Counted from the first letter of the stretch, positions 53,712 to 62,419 are shown. The stretch is 64,000 bases of DNA from Cryobacterium ruanii (GCF_004404055.1 NZ_SOHK01000004.1:1-64000), one strand, 5' to 3'. Made by a program: numbers and translations. The notes: generated by a model not told the origin, from the sequence alone.

Positions 53712-54830
53712 TCAGGCGTCGCCGAAGCCGGCTTCGATGGCTTCGACGAGTTCTTCGCGGTCTTCCAGCGGCAGGAATGCGGCGTTTGCGGCGTTGAGCT
53801 GGAAGGTCTCGAGGTCGCCGAGATCGTAGCCAAAGGCGTCAGACAGCAGGGCGAGCTCCTGGGTGAGGGTCGTGTCGCTCATCAGACGGTTGTCGGTGTT
53901 GACGGTGACCTTGAAGCCGAGCTGGTAGAGCAGGTCGAACGGGTGGTCGAACAGTTCCTCGCCCCAAGCGGCGACCGCCCCGGTCTGCAGGTTCGAGGAG
54001 GGGCTCAGCTCGAGCGTGATCTCGCGATCGCGCACCCACTGGGCCACCGGGCCGAGGGTGACGAAAGTGTTGTCGTCGTCCTGGCGTTCGATGGTGACGT
54101 CCTCGGCGAGGCGCACCCCGTGGCCGAGGCGCAGCGCGCGGCCGTCAAACAGGGCGCCTCGAATGCTGTCGAGGCCATCGGCCTCGCCAGCATGCACGGT
54201 GACCGGCATGAATTCACGGGCCAGCAGGTCGAAGGCTGCGCGATGGTTGCCGGCCGGGAAGCCGGCCTCGGCGCCGGCGATGTCGAAGCCGACGACGCCG
54301 TCGAAGCGGTAGCGCACAGCGAGTTCGGCGATTTCCAGCGCGCGATCGGCGTGGCGCATGGCGGTGATGAGCTGGCCGATGCGGATGCTGCGGCCCGACT
54401 CTTCGACGTTCTCAATGCCGGCTTCGATGCCGTCCTGCACGGCTTCGACGACCTCGTTGAGGGTGAGGCCGCGAGCAAGGTGCTGTTCGGGAGCCCAGCG
54501 AATCTCACCGTAGATGACGCCGTCGTCGGCGAGGTCCTCGACGAATTCGCGGGCGACCCGACTGAGGCCCTCGCGGGTTTGCATCACGGCGGTGGTGACG
54601 TCGAAGGTCTTGAGGTATTCCACGAGCGAACCAGCATTGGATTGGGTGGAGAACCACTCGCCGAGCGCGTCGGCATTCGTTGTCGGGAGCTCGAATCCGA
54701 TGGAGTCGGCCAGTTCGATGATGGACTGCGGGCGCAGGCCACCGTCGAGGTGGTCGTGCAGCGAAACCTTCGGCAGGGTGTTAATACTCGTGCCGCCGCC
54801 GGGCATGAGGAATTCCTCGATCAAAGTCAT
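53712..54830 (-). CDS. add: Adenosine deaminase
   Basis: 372 residues. LPKVSLHDHLDGGLRPQSII has the HxH zinc motif (HDHLDG). GEIRWAPEQHLARGLTLNEV, DIAGAEAGFPAGNHRAAFDL and MPVTVHAGEADGLDSIRGAL with zinc His and catalytic Glu follow, and LRLGHGVRLAEDVTIERQDD carries the His near the end; NTDNRLMSD supplies the last Asp. It converts adenosine to inosine for the phosphorylase at 48926. GAGGAG lies nine bases before the ATG. It is first in add-EIIA-EIIB. Confidence 0.94.
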   Translation of the reverse strand: MTLIEEFLMPGGGTSINTLPKVSLHDHLDGGLRPQSIIELADSIGFELPTTNADALGEWFSTQSNAGSLVEYLKTFDVTTAVMQTREGLSRVAREFVEDLADDGVIYGEIRWAPEQHLARGLTLNEVVEAVQDGIEAGIENVEESGRSIRIGQLITAMRHADRALEIAELAVRYRFDGVVGFDIAGAEAGFPAGNHRAAFDLLAREFMPVTVHAGEADGLDSIRGALFDGRALRLGHGVRLAEDVTIERQDDDNTFVTLGPVAQWVRDREITLELSPSSNLQTGAVAAWGEELFDHPFDLLYQLGFKVTVNTDNRLMSDTTLTQELALLSDAFGYDLGDLETFQLNAANAAFLPLEDREELVEAIEAGFGDA

Positions 54831-55032
54831 ACGAACAAGCTCCTCGGTACGGGGGCGGATGTGAACTACAACCGCGCGCCCAGCTTATCGGAGCGGCTCT
54901 GCACGGAGCATGAGAGATGCGGCAAGCGGATGCCGCCGCTCGCGCCAAGCCCCGCGGCCAGCCCCCGCGCCGCCCCGGCCACGCCGCGCAGACTGCACGG
55001 GGCCCGAAATGCATCGGCGGTGAGCGAGGACC

Positions 55033-55038
55033 TACCCT
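55033..55038 (+). promoter_or_regulatory. -10 box of leaderless nucleoside hydrolase transcript
   Basis: TACCCT stands five bases before GTG 55044. No Shine-Dalgarno. Confidence 0.45.
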
Positions 55039-55043
55039 GAACT

Positions 55044-55994
55044 GTGCCCACCAAAATCATTCTCGACTGCGACCCCGGCCACGACGATGCGATCGCGCTG
55101 CTGCTCGCGCACGGAAACCCCCAAATCGAACTCGTCGCCGTGACCACCGTAATGGGCAACCAGACCCTCGCCAAGGTCACCCGCAACGCCCTGTCGGTCG
55201 CCCGCGTGGCCGGCATCACCGGGGTTCCGTTCGCCGCCGGATGCGAGCGCCCACTGGTGCGGCAGATCGAGACGGCACCGACGATTCACGGCGAGTCGGG
55301 CCTCGACGGACCCGTGTTGCCCGAACCGAGCCTTGAGCTCGACCACCGGCACGCCGTCGACCTCATCATCGATACGATCATGGCGCACGAGCCGGGCGAG
55401 ATCACCCTCGTGCCGACCGGCGCCCTGACCAATATCGCCCTTGCCGTCCGCAAGGAGCCGCGCATCGTCGAGCGGGTCAAGCAGGTCGTGCTTATGGGGG
55501 GTGGCTACCACGTGGGCAACTGGTCAGCCACAGCCGAGTTCAATATCGTCATCGACCCCGAAGCCGCCCACATCGTTTTCAACGAGAAGTGGCCGCTCAC
55601 CATGATCGGGCTGGACCTGACCCACCAGGCCCTCGCCACCCCCGACGTCGCTCGCCGCATCGCGGCGGTCGGCACCGCGCCGGCCCGGTTCGTCGGCGAG
55701 CTGCTCGCGTTCTTCGCCGAAACCTACAAGGATGCCCAGGGTTTCGACTACCCACCCGTGCACGACCCGTGCGCGGTCGCGTTCGTGATCGACCCGAGCG
55801 TGATCACCGTGCGCAAGGCTCCCCTCGATGTGGAGCTGGCCGGCACCCTCACCCTCGGCATGACCGTGGCCGACTTTCGCGCGCCCGCTCCGGCGGACTG
55901 CACCACGCAGGTGGCCGTCGACCTCGACCACGAGAAGTTCTGGGCGCTCATCGTCGATGCCCTCGAGCGCATCGGTGACCCGCCGCAGCACTAG
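55044..55994 (+). CDS. Inosine/uridine-preferring nucleoside hydrolase
   Basis: 316 residues. IILDCDPGHDDAIALLLAHG is the calcium-binding DxDPGxDDA signature near the N-terminus. VTTVMGNQTLAKVTRNALSV supplies the conserved Asn, VLMGGGYHVGNWSATAEFNI the substrate loop with NxxxxEFN, and PPVHDPCAVAFVIDP the HDP motif. It hydrolyses the N-glycosidic bond of ribonucleosides to base and ribose. GTG start five bases after a TACCCT box. It is divergent from add, in a nucleoside-salvage neighbourhood. Confidence 0.92.
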   Translation: MPTKIILDCDPGHDDAIALLLAHGNPQIELVAVTTVMGNQTLAKVTRNALSVARVAGITGVPFAAGCERPLVRQIETAPTIHGESGLDGPVLPEPSLELDHRHAVDLIIDTIMAHEPGEITLVPTGALTNIALAVRKEPRIVERVKQVVLMGGGYHVGNWSATAEFNIVIDPEAAHIVFNEKWPLTMIGLDLTHQALATPDVARRIAAVGTAPARFVGELLAFFAETYKDAQGFDYPPVHDPCAVAFVIDPSVITVRKAPLDVELAGTLTLGMTVADFRAPAPADCTTQVAVDLDHEKFWALIVDALERIGDPPQH

Positions 55995-56099
55995 GCCGCC
56001 TGACCGCGCAGCCGTGAATCCGCCTCGGGCCCCCGACCGCCGCGTGACTTCCACCCTCCAAACGGGGTTGGATGGAGCTTTACGACAAATGGGAGACCC

Positions 56100-57053
56100 A
56101 TGACCACGCGCGCCAAACACCTCCCCGACATCCAGATTCCCGACCTGCACGGCAAGCTTGCCGTCGTCACGGGCGCCAACAGCGGCCTCGGATTCGGCCT
56201 CACCGGCCGCCTCGCCCGCGCGGGCGCAGAGGTCATCCTCGCCGTGCGGAACGAGGAGAAGGGTGCCGCGGCCGTGAGACGCATTCGTGAGCAGATTCCG
56301 GAGGCGAGCGTCAGCATCCGGCATCTCGATCTGGCCTCGCTGTCGAGCACCACCGGATTCGGTGAGGAGCTCACGAAGGAAGGGCGCCCAATCGATATTC
56401 TGATCAACAACGCCGGTCTCATGATGCCGCCGGTGCGCGACGAGACCGAAGACGGCTTCGAGCTGCAATTCGGCACCAACCACCTCGGCCACTTCGCGCT
56501 CACCGCCCACCTGCTGCCGCTGCTGCGCGCCGCCACATTGAGCCGGGTCGTGAGTCTCTCAAGCCTGATCGCTCGCACCGGACGCCTCGATTTCGACGAT
56601 CTGCAAGGCTTGCGCTACCGGCCGCACCGCGCCTACGCGCTCTCCAAGCTCGCCACGCTCATGTTCGCACGCGAACTCAACCGGCGCAGCATCGTCGGCG
56701 GCTGGGGCCTGCGCAGCATCGCCGCGCACCCGGGCGCGACCGTCACGAACCTGCAGATCACCGGCCCCACCCACAAGGGAGCCTCGGCCCGGGTCTTCCT
56801 CGCCGTCAACGAGGCCACCCACCAGATCGGCTGGATCTGGCAGCAGATCGACCAGGGCATCCTGCCGGTGCTTTACGCGGCGACGAGCCCGGCAGCAGCC
56901 GGCGGCGGCTACTACGGCCCCGGTGGATTCGGCGAACTCACCGGCGCCCCCGCGCCCGCCAGGCTGCCCCCGCGCTCGCTCGACGAAGCGGATGCCCGCC
57001 GTCTCTGGTCGCTGTCCGAGGAACTCACCGGCGCCATCTTCCCGGCCGTGTAG
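56100..57053 (+). CDS. Short-chain dehydrogenase/reductase (WW-oxidoreductase-like)
   Basis: 317 residues. [20 protein letters not shown] is the TGxxxGxG cofactor motif and [20 protein letters not shown] the [36 protein letters not shown] (catalytic Ser) and [16 protein letters not shown] are retinol-dehydrogenase/WWOX-like features. In the YxxxK position the segment AYALSKLA gives Tyr-x3-Lys. Substrate unknown. The ATG follows GGGAGACCC. It is convergent with the alpha/beta hydrolase gene, whose end is one base away. Confidence 0.88.
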   Translation: MTTRAKHLPDIQIPDLHGKLAVVTGANSGLGFGLTGRLARAGAEVILAVRNEEKGAAAVRRIREQIPEASVSIRHLDLASLSSTTGFGEELTKEGRPIDILINNAGLMMPPVRDETEDGFELQFGTNHLGHFALTAHLLPLLRAATLSRVVSLSSLIARTGRLDFDDLQGLRYRPHRAYALSKLATLMFARELNRRSIVGGWGLRSIAAHPGATVTNLQITGPTHKGASARVFLAVNEATHQIGWIWQQIDQGILPVLYAATSPAAAGGGYYGPGGFGELTGAPAPARLPPRSLDEADARRLWSLSEELTGAIFPAV

Positions 57054-57054
57054 T

Positions 57055-57894
57055 TCAGCTGTCGATCACCTTCACGAGCACCCGCGCCAACCGCCGGCGA
57101 ATGATGTGGTCGTTGGCCTCGACGCGGTGCATGGTGACGTGGCGCATCCGCTCGATAACGGTCATGCTGCCCTGCGCGATGAAGGCGTCGAGCGCGCCGT
57201 AGATCACGTCGACCGGCACGGTGAGGCTCGCCACGTCGCTCACCACGGTCTGCGACTCGATGCAGTGCTCCATCGACTTGATGAACGGGGTCCAGGTCTT
57301 CTCGGTTAGTTCGAAAATACCCTTGGGCAGCAGGCGCGACATGAAGGCCGCATTGGCGAGCGTGAATTCCTTGTTGGCACGCAGAAAATCGTAGGCACGC
57401 AGATAGGCGCTCACCCGGGCCTTGACCCGCGGGTCACCGATATCGCTTGGCGAGACGTAGACCGGCGGACCCACGAGCACCATGCGCGACACCGTACCGC
57501 GACCGGTCACCCGCCGCCGGAACGTCGCCACCCGGCCGTGCTGCTCCATGGCCGCATAGCGGGTACTGATCAGGCTGCCGAGCGAATGCCCGACCAGAAC
57601 GAACGGCTCGCGCAGCTTCAACGACCGGATGGTCGCGGCCAGGGCTCCGACGTGATCCTCCAGCCGGTACTCACACCCCTCCGGTGCGGGGGATTGCCCG
57701 AACCCCAGAATGTCGACGGCGATCACCCGGTGATTCGGGGTCAACAACGGGATCACCTCGTAGAAGGTGACCGAGGACGACGCGATGCCGTGCACGAGAA
57801 TCACGACCGGACCGGTCCCGGCATCCGTTGCCACGTGCAGCAGTGGTGGGCGAGGCCGACGCGTCCTGCGCATCCGCTTCGCCCACCAGGTCAT
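57055..57894 (-). CDS. Alpha/beta-fold hydrolase
   Basis: 279 residues. VVILVHGIASSSVTFYEVIP has the oxyanion HG. AVDILGFGQSPAPEGCEYRL follows, and FVLVGHSLGSLISTRYAAME holds the nucleophile elbow G-H-S-L-G. Asp is likely in VPVDVIYGALDAFIAQGSMT and the last His in EANDHIIRRRLARVLVKV. A basic N-terminus (AKRMRRTRRPRPP) has no signal peptide. It follows the CsbD-like gene by three bases. Substrate unknown. Confidence 0.87.
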   Translation of the reverse strand: MTWWAKRMRRTRRPRPPLLHVATDAGTGPVVILVHGIASSSVTFYEVIPLLTPNHRVIAVDILGFGQSPAPEGCEYRLEDHVGALAATIRSLKLREPFVLVGHSLGSLISTRYAAMEQHGRVATFRRRVTGRGTVSRMVLVGPPVYVSPSDIGDPRVKARVSAYLRAYDFLRANKEFTLANAAFMSRLLPKGIFELTEKTWTPFIKSMEHCIESQTVVSDVASLTVPVDVIYGALDAFIAQGSMTVIERMRHVTMHRVEANDHIIRRRLARVLVKVIDS

Positions 57895-57897
57895 ACG

Positions 57898-58119
57898 CTA
57901 ATTATTGTCGCGCAGGGTGGCCTTGAAGTCGTTCTTGGCCTCGGTGGCATTGCGTTCGGCCTCGGCGTGCTTGACCTCACCCTCAGCCTTCTTCACCTTG
58001 GCGTCGGCCTTGGCCTCGTCGGCCTTGTCTTCGATGCGGTCCTTGACGTCATCCACCGCGCGGCCGATTTTCTTACCGGTGGCGTCGAGTGCGTCCTTGG
58101 CGTCGTCTACGAATCCCAT
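57898..58119 (-). CDS. Small charged helical stress protein (CsbD/YtxH-like)
   Basis: 73 residues from ATG 58119 behind a clear AGGAGG. MGFVDDAKDALDATGKKIGR opens a single long amphipathic helix of Lys, Asp, Glu and Ala, with AEGEVKHAEAERNATEAKND near the end. Proteins of this kind are sigma-factor-B-type stress products in related bacteria. No cysteine or membrane segment. It precedes the hydrolase gene closely. Confidence 0.7.
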   Translation of the reverse strand: MGFVDDAKDALDATGKKIGRAVDDVKDRIEDKADEAKADAKVKKAEGEVKHAEAERNATEAKNDFKATLRDNN

Positions 58120-58249
58120 GTCGTCCTCCTGGTCGTTACGAGTCGAGCTGTTCCGCCGACCTCATGACCTTACTTCGGGGGGTAGGCGTCGAGTCCCAAT
58201 TGTAATCCGACTCCCAGACTGCCTTCAGCGTGCTACGCCGACACGCTCG

Positions 58250-58255
58250 TACAGT
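58250..58255 (+). promoter_or_regulatory. -10 box of leaderless DUF4349 transcript
   Basis: TACAGT stands five bases before ATG 58261. No Shine-Dalgarno. Confidence 0.5.
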
Positions 58256-58260
58256 GAAGC

Positions 58261-59106
58261 ATGAGGCGAACCTGGGGTGTGATCGCGGTGCTCATGACGG
58301 CCGCGTTGTTGGCGGGGTGCACGGCGAACAGCGGTTCCGTGGGCACCGATTCGTCCGGCAGCGTGTCGGGCGGTGTCGTCCCGGACGAGGCCGCCCCTGA
58401 CGTCACCGGAACCACGAGCGATCTGTACACCGCCAATCGAGACGTCATCACCACCGGGTCCCTTTCGATCACCGCGACCGACCCGGTCAAAGCGAGCGAA
58501 TCGGCCGTGACCATCACCGAACAGGCTGGCGGCCGGGTCGACAGCCGCAGCGAAAACCCGGCGACCGATATTCAGCCGGCGAGCGCGAACCTGACCCTGC
58601 GCATTCCGTCCGACGAACTCGACCGCACGCTGATTGAGCTGAAGAAGCTCGGCCGGCTCAACTTCGTCTCACTCACCGCGCAGGACGTCACCCAGCAGAG
58701 CCAGGACCTCGACGCCCGCATCACCGCCCTGACCACCTCGGTCGACCGGCTGCTCGCGCTGATGGCCTCGGCGACGAGCACGACCGACCTGATCAGCATC
58801 GAAAGCGCGCTGTCGAGCCGGCAGAGTGAACTCGAAAGCCTGCAGTCCCAGCGCGACTTTCTGGCCGACCAGATCGACTACTCCACCGTGCAGCTCGAAC
58901 TGGTCGCGGAGGGCACCGTCGCCGCGGGCGGGCCCGACACTTTCTGGACCGGCATCATCGCCGGCTGGACCGCCCTCGTCGCCGCCCTCGGCGGCCTGTT
59001 GATCGGCCTCGGAATGGCCATCCCCTGGCTGGGCGTACTGGCGATTTTCGGTGCAATTGTGCTTTTGATCGTGCGGTTGTTCGCGCGACGCCGCAAGGCT
59101 GCATAG
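58261..59106 (+). CDS. DUF4349-domain lipoprotein
   Basis: 281 residues. MRRTWGVIAVLMTAALLAGC is a lipoprotein signal with the lipobox LAGC at residues 17-20. The DUF4349 domain covers VITTGSLSITATDPVKASES, GGRVDSRSENP and NLTLRIPSDELDRTLIELKK. A coiled coil (DARITALTTSVDRLLALMAS, then LSSRQSELESLQSQRDFLAD) precedes a C-terminal membrane helix near residues 225-270 and a basic tail. It is therefore anchored at both ends. Function unknown. Confidence 0.88.
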   Translation: MRRTWGVIAVLMTAALLAGCTANSGSVGTDSSGSVSGGVVPDEAAPDVTGTTSDLYTANRDVITTGSLSITATDPVKASESAVTITEQAGGRVDSRSENPATDIQPASANLTLRIPSDELDRTLIELKKLGRLNFVSLTAQDVTQQSQDLDARITALTTSVDRLLALMASATSTTDLISIESALSSRQSELESLQSQRDFLADQIDYSTVQLELVAEGTVAAGGPDTFWTGIIAGWTALVAALGGLLIGLGMAIPWLGVLAIFGAIVLLIVRLFARRRKAA

Positions 59107-59109
59107 GCT
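59104..59109 (+). promoter_or_regulatory. -10 box of leaderless acyl-CoA dehydrogenase transcript
   Basis: TAGGCT stands seven bases before GTG 59117. No Shine-Dalgarno. The box overlaps the stop of the DUF4349 gene. Confidence 0.45.
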
Positions 59110-59116
59110 TGTCTGT

Positions 59117-60358
59117 GTGACCGAGTTTCTCCCGACTATGGCTCTGCCCGAAACAAGTCCGGCAGCGCCCGTTTCTGCACCCGACAACGATCAGAACAAG
59201 CCGTTGCTTTCTGACCGAACACTGGTCGGCATCCGCTCCAGGGCCGCGGGGTATGACCGGGCCAACGCGTTCTTCACCGAAGATCTGGCCGAGCTTGTCG
59301 CGGCCGGGTACCTGCGCGCCCTCGTGCCGACCCGGTTCGGCGGACTCGGCCGCACCCTGCAGCAAACCGTTCACGCGCAGACCCGGCTCGCCGCGCACGC
59401 CCCGGCCACCGCCCTCGCCGTGAACATGCACCTGATCTGGACCGGCGTCGCTGCAAGTCTGCACGCGCAGGGCGACCACTCGCTCGATTTTCTACTCGAG
59501 GAAGCCGGCCGCGGCGAAATCTTCGCCTTCGGCGTGAGCGAACCCGGGAACGATCTCGTGCTGTTCGGTTCCCAAACGGATGCCCGCCCCCAGCAAGGCG
59601 GTGGCTACCGGTTCACCGGCACCAAGGTTTTCACCTCGCTCTCCCCCGCCTGGACCCGACTCGGCACCCTCGGCCTCGACTCCTCAGACTTGGCTGACCC
59701 CGCGATCGTCTGGGCGTTCCTCGAAAGAGCGGATGCCGGCATCCGCTCGAAAGACGATTGGAACACCCTCGGCATGCGCGCCAGCCAGAGCCAGAGCACC
59801 GTGCTCGACGGCGCGCTGGCCCGCCCCGACCGGGTCGTGCGACGGCTGCCGGTCGGCCCGAACGGCGACCCGCTCGTCGCTGGAATCTTCGCCACCTTCG
59901 AGATCCTGCTCAGCGCGGTGTACACCGGCATCGGTCAGCGCGCGCTTGAACTCGCCGTAGCGGGCGCAAACCTGCGCACCTCGCTCAAGAACGATGGCCG
60001 CTCGCACGCGCAGGATCCGGTGGCGCGCTGGCGGGTAGGCGACCTCGTCATCGCGATGGACGGCATCTACCCGCAGATCGACGCCCTCGCCCGCACCGTC
60101 GACGAGCGTTCGTTCACGGTCGGACCGGCCTGGTTCGCCCAGCTGTCGGGGCTCAAGTACCGAGCCACCCAGAACGCGAAGTTCGTCGTCGACACCGCCG
60201 TGCAGATCGCCGGCGGTTCGGCCTACAGCGCCAGCTCCGAACTCGGGCGGCTCTACCGCGACGTGCTCGCGGGTTTGTTCCACCCCTCCGACGCGGATTC
60301 CGCGCACGCGACCGCCGCAGCATCCGTTCTAGGTCCCCTCGATTTGAGCACCAGTTGA
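59117..60358 (+). CDS. Acyl-CoA dehydrogenase-family protein
   Basis: 413 residues. The N-terminal helical domain has LVAAGYLRALVPTRFGGLGR and the QTRLAAHAPATALAVNMHLI helix. The middle has IFAFGVSEPGNDLVLFGSQT and FTGTKVFTSLSPAWTRLGTL, the FAD/substrate barrel, then DDWNTLGMRASQSQSTVLDG. The C-terminal domain ends QIAGGSAYSASSELGRLYRD. The usual catalytic Glu position is not obvious, so it may belong to the flavin monooxygenase-like (DszC/HpaB) side of the family. It is followed at once by thrE. Confidence 0.85.
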   Translation: MTEFLPTMALPETSPAAPVSAPDNDQNKPLLSDRTLVGIRSRAAGYDRANAFFTEDLAELVAAGYLRALVPTRFGGLGRTLQQTVHAQTRLAAHAPATALAVNMHLIWTGVAASLHAQGDHSLDFLLEEAGRGEIFAFGVSEPGNDLVLFGSQTDARPQQGGGYRFTGTKVFTSLSPAWTRLGTLGLDSSDLADPAIVWAFLERADAGIRSKDDWNTLGMRASQSQSTVLDGALARPDRVVRRLPVGPNGDPLVAGIFATFEILLSAVYTGIGQRALELAVAGANLRTSLKNDGRSHAQDPVARWRVGDLVIAMDGIYPQIDALARTVDERSFTVGPAWFAQLSGLKYRATQNAKFVVDTAVQIAGGSAYSASSELGRLYRDVLAGLFHPSDADSAHATAAASVLGPLDLSTS

Positions 60359-61701
60359 ATTTCAGCAAGACCACCGCCATCACCCTCGACCACGCCGGCT
60401 ACACCCGAAGCGTTCTCGACCTCACCATGCGCCTCGCCGAGGTCATCTTCACCGCCGGCGCCGGCGCCGAAGATGCGACCGCCGCGATGATCGCGCTCAC
60501 CCGCGCCTACGGGCTCAAGGGCACCGACGCGAACATCACGCACACGACCATCACACTCACGCAGGAAGATGCGTCGACGCACGAGTCGATCATCCGCAGC
60601 CGCAACGTGAAGTACCGCACGCTCGACTATTCCAAGCTCACGGCGACGTCGGAGCTCATTGCCGACATCATCGAGAAGCCGATCGAGGTCGCCGAAGCGC
60701 GTAAGATCCTCGCGACGATCGTCAGCTCCAAACCGCAAGTGCCCAAGCAGTGGCGCCGCATCGGCTGGAGCCTCGTCGGCGCGGGAGCCGCCGTGCTGAT
60801 CGGCGCCGGGCTCACCGTGATCATCGCCGCGTTCATCGCCACCTGGATCATCGACTGGATCACCTCGGTGCTTGACCACCGCCAGGTTCCCCTGTTCTAC
60901 CAAACCGTCGTCGGCGGAGCGATCGGCCCGATCGTCGCCGCGATCGTGCGGGTGATCGACCCCACGGCGAACCCTTCGCTCGTGGTGGTCGCCACCATCA
61001 TCATGCTCCTCGCCGGAGTGACCACGTTCGGCGCCGTGCATGACACACTGTCGGGGTTCTACCTCACCGGCACCGCCCGAATGGTGGAGGCTCTGCTGAT
61101 CACGGCCGGCCTGGTCACCGGAGTGTCCGGCTCCGCGCTTTTCCTGGCCCGGTTCGGCCTCATGCTCGAGATTGACTCGAACCCGATCGTGACGCTCGGC
61201 GTTCTGCCGGTGCTCCTCGTGGCCGCGATTGTGATCGTGATCGGATTCGCGCTCGCCGTGCAGGTACCGTGGCGCGCGGTCTGGGTGGTCTGCGTGCTCG
61301 GTGCACTCGCCGAATTTCTCTTTGTCGCGGCCATGGCCGGTGGGTTCGGCCTGGTCGGATCCTCGGCGGCGAGCGCCCTCGGCGTCGGGCTGCTGGCCGC
61401 TGTCACCGCCCGCATCGTGCGCACCCCGCCGCTCGTCATCATGGTGACAGCCCTCGTGCCGCTCGTACCCGGGCTCACCCTGTTTCGCGGACTGCTCATG
61501 CTATCGGAGGGCGACATCAACGGGCTGCTCTCCCTGCTCACCGCGGCGGGCATCGCCATGGCCCTCGCGGCCGGCGCGCTGCTGTCGCAGTACATCGTGC
61601 AGATCGTCTGGGGCCCGGCACGCCGCCTGCAGCGCCGCTTCGTGGGGCCGCTCATGGCGCTGCCGGTGCGGCTAGGCCGCGACGCCACCAAGCGCATCTA
61701 A
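60355..61701 (+). CDS. thrE: Threonine/serine exporter family protein
   Basis: 448 residues from TTG 60355, overlapping the preceding stop (TTGA). The cytoplasmic N-domain (MRLAEVIFTAGAGAEDATAA, then residues to about 140) is the ThrE/DUF1212 part. Ten or so membrane helices make up the rest, including RIGWSLVGAGAAVLIGAGLT, TPPLVIMVTALVPLVPGLTL and MLSEGDINGLLSLLTAAGIA, the ThrE_2 segment. It exports threonine and serine in Corynebacterium. The 3' end, KRI-stop, is copied in a 16-base tandem repeat after the gene. Confidence 0.88.
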   Translation: MNFSKTTAITLDHAGYTRSVLDLTMRLAEVIFTAGAGAEDATAAMIALTRAYGLKGTDANITHTTITLTQEDASTHESIIRSRNVKYRTLDYSKLTATSELIADIIEKPIEVAEARKILATIVSSKPQVPKQWRRIGWSLVGAGAAVLIGAGLTVIIAAFIATWIIDWITSVLDHRQVPLFYQTVVGGAIGPIVAAIVRVIDPTANPSLVVVATIIMLLAGVTTFGAVHDTLSGFYLTGTARMVEALLITAGLVTGVSGSALFLARFGLMLEIDSNPIVTLGVLPVLLVAAIVIVIGFALAVQVPWRAVWVVCVLGALAEFLFVAAMAGGFGLVGSSAASALGVGLLAAVTARIVRTPPLVIMVTALVPLVPGLTLFRGLLMLSEGDINGLLSLLTAAGIAMALAAGALLSQYIVQIVWGPARRLQRRFVGPLMALPVRLGRDATKRI

Positions 61702-61765
61702 CACCAAGCGCATCTAACACCAAGCGCATCTAACACCAAGCGCATCTAACACCGCACGCATCTAA
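61686..61765 (+). repeat. 16-bp tandem repeat that duplicates the thrE stop region
   Basis: Four perfect copies of CACCAAGCGCATCTAA run from 61686 to 61749, followed by one diverged copy (CACCGCACGCATCTAA) to 61765. The first copy includes the last three codons and the TAA of thrE. Any loss or gain of units leaves the protein unchanged. Confidence 0.95.
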
Positions 61766-61795
61766 CTCCAGCGCGGGTACGTTCACGTTCGGGAC

Positions 61796-61825
61796 GACGG
61801 CATCCGCATATAAACGGATGCCGTC
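61796..61825. terminator. Perfect 11-bp hairpin between convergent genes
   Basis: GACGGCATCCG (61796-61806) and CGGATGCCGTC (61815-61825) pair perfectly around an eight-base CATATAAA loop. It lies between the ends of thrE and the DUF5703 gene, so it may stop transcription from both sides. It lacks a T run on either strand. Confidence 0.6.
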
Positions 61826-61853
61826 ACCCCCGCGCCGAGACAAGCGCGGCAGG

Positions 61854-62099
61854 TCAGTTGGGAACGTCGGCCTCGCCGTCGGCTTCGGCGACGTCCTCCT
61901 CGACGAACCGGTACGGGATGGGTTCCTCGGTCTCGTGGCCGCGCTTGTAGGTGCGCGTGATCGTTTCGGTGTCCTCGACCGCCTCGAGCACGATCACGTT
62001 CTGGTAGACACCGTCGACATATTCAAGCTCCACCTCGGTTCCGGCGGCGATCGGGTTCGGTCCGAAGAGTACTGCCCGGTAGGTGGCGCTATGGCTCAT
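61854..62099 (-). CDS. DUF5703-family small protein
   Basis: 81 residues. VELEYVDGVYQNVIVLEAVE, then THxxxR-like TITRTYKRGHETEEPIPYRF is typical of a small family confined to Micrococcales. The fold is probably all beta; the C-terminus is acidic (VEEDVAEADGEADVPN). No catalytic motif. Convergent with thrE across the hairpin at 61796. Confidence 0.7.
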   Translation of the reverse strand: MSHSATYRAVLFGPNPIAAGTEVELEYVDGVYQNVIVLEAVEDTETITRTYKRGHETEEPIPYRFVEEDVAEADGEADVPN

Positions 62100-62279
62100 G
62101 AGGGTGACCTTTCGACGGGGTGGGGTTCAGTGCAGCGACAGCATACGACACACCGGCAGTCATGCACAGGGTTGCTGCCGGGTTGACCGGTTCGGTCGGC
62201 CGCGCAAGATGACGTTTGCGGCAAACCCGCGTATTCTCGAGATGACGGGGCCCCACGGCTCGGCGCGAAGGAGTACACA

Positions 62280-62402
62280 ATGGCTGATAAATCACCGAAA
62301 AAGGACGCAACCAAAAAGGTTGCCGACAAGTCCCTCAAGGAAAAAAGGGCCGACAAGAAGGCGAAGTCTGAAGAGACCGCTTCCCGGGCCCGCAAGAGCT
62401 AG
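62280..62402 (+). CDS. 40-residue lysine-rich protein
   Basis: A short gene with GAAGGAG six bases before ATG 62280 and TAG at 62400. The product opens MADKSPKKDATKKVADKSLK and continues EKRADKKAKSEETASRARKS: about 30% Lys, no hydrophobic segment. Similar short basic proteins with a SLKEKRADKKAK core recur across actinobacteria. The strong SD, the core motif, and the terminator 18 bases after the stop show that this is a real, separately transcribed gene. Function unknown; nucleic-acid binding is possible. Confidence 0.75.
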   Translation: MADKSPKKDATKKVADKSLKEKRADKKAKSEETASRARKS

Positions 62403-62419
62403 GGGCCAACAAGCGCACG

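Noticed and set aside
61686-61765. Possible CRISPR or attachment site
   Set aside because: Sixteen-base units are directly joined with no spacers and no integrase gene is near.
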